Below are positions 14,016-16,569 of a stretch of DNA of 16,569 nt, piece after piece; within the stretch, counting starts at the first letter, position 1; every line of letters begins with the position of its first letter. The stretch covers positions 1 to 16,569 of the forward strand of contig WRKC01000095.1 in assembly GCA_009778275.1 (NCBI GenBank). The letters run 5' to 3'. This stretch comes from Methanomassiliicoccaceae archaeon (GTDB lineage Archaea > Thermoplasmatota > Thermoplasmata > Methanomassiliicoccales > Methanomethylophilaceae). The notes under the pieces are model-generated. The model was given only the letters and a program-made list of their open reading frames with translations. It searched no databases and was not told where the DNA came from. Made by a program: the position numbers and the translations under genes.

Positions 14016-15128
14016 ATGTCTGATATGGAACTGCCGCCCTCGCTTAGCATATACGGCAATGAGAAGATCGCGAAGAACATACTCTCCAGGATCTGGGGGA
14101 AAAGAGGGGTCTTTACCTGTACTGTCGCAAATACGCTGACCTCCACCATCCCGGGGATATCCGACGCCGGGGACACGCCGGAACTGACCATGTTCACTCC
14201 GGCGGCGGATGCGGAACTTCTGGTCCTCGGAAAGACGGTCTGCATGAAGGGCATACCGATCAACCCCGGCGGGATACCGACTCCCGCCACCCTTACCAAG
14301 GCGGCGCTGGAGATCTCCAGGATGCCTTTCTTCATTGTCAACGGAGGCTGCAGGGTCCGGCCCAACCTCCCCTGCATAGAGATGGAAGGAGAGTGCGGGA
14401 ATTATGTTACATCGGGTAGATCGGTATCCAATGTCAGGAAGGTATTCGACAACGGAGTCATCCTCGGAAAGATGCTCTCCCACGGATCGGATTTCGTCGT
14501 TGTGAGCGAGAGCTGCGCAGGCGGGACGACGACCGCGCTTGCCGTCCTTCTCGCGATGGGGGTGGTCAAAGAGAACCTTGTGAGCAGCAGTTCGCCGAAC
14601 AACCCGCGAGAACTCAAAATGAGAACGGTGACGGAAGGTCTGAAAGCCGCCGGCATCGGGATCGGGGACCTGTCGGACGACCCTCTTAGAGCGATCGAAT
14701 GTGTAGGCGACCCTATGATGCCTGCTAACGTCGGCATTATTATTGGTGCCGCAAAGAAGGTCCCGGTTATCGTCGGAGGCGGGACCCAGATGGCGGCGGT
14801 AATAGCCGCGGCGGTCAAATTGGACCCGAGCATCGTCGGGAACATATTCCAAGGCACCACCAGGTGGCTGATGGAGGACCCGAATTCCAGTATGGCGAAG
14901 ATAATGGACTCCATTTCGCCGGACATCCCCATCGTTTACGTGAACATGGACTATTCCTCAAGCCCCTACGAAGGGCTCCAGGCCTATGAATGGGGATATA
15001 TCAAGGAGGGGGTCGGCTGCGGAGGGTCTTCCGTCGCCGCAATAATACAAAGTGCGGGAGAGGTCACCTGCATGGGCCTGCTGGACAAGGTGCACGAGAT
15101 CTACCGTAAGCTGATGAACTTCGATTGA
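14016..15128 (+). CDS. cobT: Nicotinate-nucleotide:base phosphoribosyltransferase, archaeal CobT
   Basis: CobT moves phosphoribose from nicotinate mononucleotide onto the lower-ligand base (a benzimidazole in many archaea), giving the alpha-ribotide used by CobS. The 370-aa protein matches the archaeal CobT type. It shows NPGGIPTPATLTKAAL (94-109), VSESCAGGTTTALAVLLAMG (177-196), a glycine-rich VIVGGGTQMAAV segment and the C-terminal KEGVGCGGSS with the presumed catalytic Glu331. Most CobT proteins read EGVGAGG, so Cys for Ala is a small variation. The start has GGTG (14007-14010) five bases upstream. It ends the co-directional run and is convergent with cobY 32 bp away. Confidence 0.94.
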   Translation: MSDMELPPSLSIYGNEKIAKNILSRIWGKRGVFTCTVANTLTSTIPGISDAGDTPELTMFTPAADAELLVLGKTVCMKGIPINPGGIPTPATLTKAALEISRMPFFIVNGGCRVRPNLPCIEMEGECGNYVTSGRSVSNVRKVFDNGVILGKMLSHGSDFVVVSESCAGGTTTALAVLLAMGVVKENLVSSSSPNNPRELKMRTVTEGLKAAGIGIGDLSDDPLRAIECVGDPMMPANVGIIIGAAKKVPVIVGGGTQMAAVIAAAVKLDPSIVGNIFQGTTRWLMEDPNSSMAKIMDSISPDIPIVYVNMDYSSSPYEGLQAYEWGYIKEGVGCGGSSVAAIIQSAGEVTCMGLLDKVHEIYRKLMNFD

Positions 15129-15141
15129 CATCTGTCTTACG

Positions 15142-15158
15142 AAACGGTGCACGCGTTT
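15142..15158. terminator. Small hairpin between convergent cobT and cobY
   Basis: AAACG (15142-15146) and CGTTT (15154-15158) enclose a 7-nt loop that contains GTGCAC. A T-rich stretch follows on the plus strand (about 15162-15175), inside the cobY end, which could stop cobT transcripts. The stem is short. Confidence 0.3.
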
Positions 15159-15160
15159 GC

Positions 15161-15763
15161 CTATTCTATTATTTTACGCGCTTGGTCAAGTTCCTCCTGC
15201 GTATTCACATTGATGGCAAATCCCATGCAGTCTGTCTCGTAGAAGAATTCCTGAAGATATACTCCCCTGAGGATCTTCTCCCTGTCCATGATGGAGACGC
15301 CTGAGACCACCCAGTCAGATCCGTAGTAGTCTCGGGTGTAAGAAGGTTTGACGTTGAGTTTCTCATAAGCCTTTTTGTCGACGAGAGCGATGAGTGATTC
15401 CATCCTCTTCGGGTCGAACGCTGAAATGAACTTGTCCAATTCCTTGGTCGAGAAGAAGGGGAGGTCTGACGGGCAGGTGAGGACGTATCTCCCTTTGAGG
15501 ACCTTGAAGGAATCGTGAAGGTCCTCAACGAAATCCTCGCCGGATGTCATTATCGTCTCCACGCCTGTCTCCTTCAGGTATTTTTCCGTCTTCAGGGTGT
15601 TATCGCTCACCGAGACCAGTATCTCGTCTATCCTGTCGGAGCCCCGGAGCGCGTCCACCACCCTTCCGATGACCGGCTTCCCGCCGATCACCTGCATTGG
15701 TTTCTCTATCCCGCACGCGCCCATCCTGGTGCCCTTCCCACCGGCATTGACCAGCGCCTGCAT
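15161..15763 (-). CDS. cobY: GTP:adenosylcobinamide-phosphate guanylyltransferase
   Basis: CobY is the archaeal replacement for bacterial CobU guanylyltransferase and makes AdoCbi-GDP for CobS. The 200-aa protein has the nucleotidyltransferase opening NAGGKGTRMG (6-15), EKPM (Lys21) and the metal-binding CPSDLPF (Asp100), with the usual CobY length. It starts 6 bp after the cobS stop, with a GAGGG overlapping that stop as a closely spaced ribosome binding site, so the two genes are one transcript. It is the only gene here ending in TAG. In a pyrrolysine-using archaeon, readthrough would add seven further residues before TAA; this is a note, not a claim. Confidence 0.9.
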   Translation of the reverse strand: MQALVNAGGKGTRMGACGIEKPMQVIGGKPVIGRVVDALRGSDRIDEILVSVSDNTLKTEKYLKETGVETIMTSGEDFVEDLHDSFKVLKGRYVLTCPSDLPFFSTKELDKFISAFDPKRMESLIALVDKKAYEKLNVKPSYTRDYYGSDWVVSGVSIMDREKILRGVYLQEFFYETDCMGFAINVNTQEELDQARKIIE

Positions 15764-15769
15764 GTGCCC

Positions 15770-16569
15770 TCAGAAGAATCCCATTATCCATCCCGGCCAT
15801 TCCGGAATAGTGTAGAACTGAACTATCAGTAATGCAACGAATAGAATCAGCACTCTCGATATCTCATTGGTCGCGCCCAGAACATCTCCGTTCACGAAAC
15901 CGAACTTCTTATTCGACAGGTAGGCAATGAGCCATCCTACAAATATAGAAGATACGGCGGCACCCGCGATGAGGATCACTGCTGATACCAAGGGCACAGT
16001 TGACCACATCCCGTTTGTATTGACGATTGATACAATGAGCCCCATTATCAGATATCCTGCGAAAGCCAGCCCTGCGGATAAGATGGTCGAAAGAAGCAGC
16101 GTCGAGGTATTTGTGTTCCTCACTTGTTCAGATGCCATACCGTTCCCGGGTTCTCCGAATGCCGCTGCGGCCACCATTGCGTTCTTGACGAATACCTCCG
16201 CAATGACCACAACTGCCGCCAGCATGAATGCCGTCCAGATCCCGTTATATGCGGCGATCGTCGCCAACACGACCACCAACACAACACCTAATCCGCCGGC
16301 GCCTATCCTTGTGTCCTTAAGAGCCCTGATGCGGCCTTCCCTGTCCCCGCCGGCGATCATCCCATCGCCGAAATCAGCAAGCCCGTCGAAGTGAAGGAAC
16401 TTAGACATAATGTATACCGATGCCAACACCGCGATCGAGACCATCGCTCCGGCCCTTAACCCATCGAAAACCAGTCCGATTATAGATGCGACTATTCCGA
16501 TGATGAGACCGACAAAGGGTATTATGAACATGTTCTTGTCCATCGCCTTGATCTCTTCATCGTCTACTT
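15770..16569 (-). CDS. cobS: Adenosylcobinamide-GDP ribazoletransferase CobS (5' end beyond window)
   Basis: CobS is an integral membrane enzyme that joins AdoCbi-GDP to the alpha-ribotide made with CobT, forming the cobamide or its phosphate. Numbering from the ATG at 16543, KFLHFDGLADFGDG (48-61) and REGRIRALKDTRIGAGG (68-84) are the signature loops. NGDVLGATNEISR is near the C-terminus, and five or more hydrophobic membrane segments lie between. The frame stays open from that ATG to the right edge (VDDEEIKA before the Met). Full-length CobS has an upstream segment of the FxTrlPv type, and the ATG at 16543 has a poorly spaced ribosome site. The true start is therefore probably outside the window and the gene partial here. 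cobY follows 6 bp downstream. Confidence 0.93.
   Translation of the reverse strand, partial: VDDEEIKAMDKNMFIIPFVGLIIGIVASIIGLVFDGLRAGAMVSIAVLASVYIMSKFLHFDGLADFGDGMIAGGDREGRIRALKDTRIGAGGLGVVLVVVLATIAAYNGIWTAFMLAAVVVIAEVFVKNAMVAAAAFGEPGNGMASEQVRNTNTSTLLLSTILSAGLAFAGYLIMGLIVSIVNTNGMWSTVPLVSAVILIAGAAVSSIFVGWLIAYLSNKKFGFVNGDVLGATNEISRVLILFVALLIVQFYTIPEWPGWIMGFF

Noticed and set aside
16517..16543. ATG at 16543 as the true cobS start
   Set aside because: The frame remains open to the window edge, the ribosome site is poorly spaced, and the usual N-terminal segment of CobS would be missing.
1..16569. Mitochondrial genome, because 16569 bp equals the human mtDNA length
   Set aside because: The gene content is archaeal (his, cob, hypF) with no mitochondrial genes; the length match is coincidental.

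Overview
The window is a chromosomal segment of a methanogenic archaeon, most likely Thermoplasmata and probably a Methanomassiliicoccales relative (an inference from gene content, not tested by search). The archaeal signs are CobY rather than CobU, the archaeal form of CobT, a COG2061-type ACT regulator, HypF, TATA-type promoters, and several genes whose ATG lies about 26 nt from the TATA centre with no usable Shine-Dalgarno, as expected for leaderless mRNAs. Fourteen of 18 stop codons are TGA, three TAA and one TAG. DNA is moderately GC-rich in genes and AT-rich between them.

Layout. (1) 1-2427: a possible gene end entering from the left edge, then a divergent pair, an ACT-domain regulator (minus) and aspartate-semialdehyde dehydrogenase asd (plus), followed by about 420 bp of gene-free sequence that begins with a strong stem-loop. 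(2) 2428-9268: a histidine operon in two blocks, hisG-hisC-hisA and hisB-hisF-hisIE-PHP phosphatase, with genes mostly overlapping by 1-4 bp. Between hisA and hisB sits an unrelated AAA/DUF4143 ATPase behind a 33-bp tandem repeat; an 11-bp core of that repeat recurs on its far side, and hisB has its own promoter. (3) 9269-10073: a 52-aa acidic ORF on the minus strand and an MntA-type minimal nucleotidyltransferase with no visible HEPN partner. (4) 10074-15128: a co-directional run mtnP (methylthioadenosine phosphorylase), hypF (hydrogenase maturation), a divergent ApgM-like alkaline-phosphatase-superfamily protein, and cobT. (5) 15161-16569, minus strand, convergent with cobT: cobS (running off the right edge) and cobY.

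How the genes work together. HisG, HisIE, HisA, HisF, HisB, HisC and a PHP-family candidate histidinol-phosphate phosphatase cover most of histidine synthesis; HisH and HisD are not in the window. CobY activates adenosylcobinamide-phosphate with GTP, CobT activates the lower-ligand base, and CobS joins the two. A phosphatase is needed for the last step, and the ApgM-like protein next to cobT is a testable candidate. HypF supplies cyanide ligands for [NiFe] hydrogenase. Asd feeds Thr/Met/Lys synthesis, with a likely amino-acid-sensing regulator beside it.

The best leads are the ATPase-plus-repeat cassette that splits the his operon, the Asp-to-Glu change at the catalytic-acid position of HisA, and the ApgM-like protein in the hypF-cobT run. 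I see no clear tRNA, rRNA, IS element or CRISPR array.
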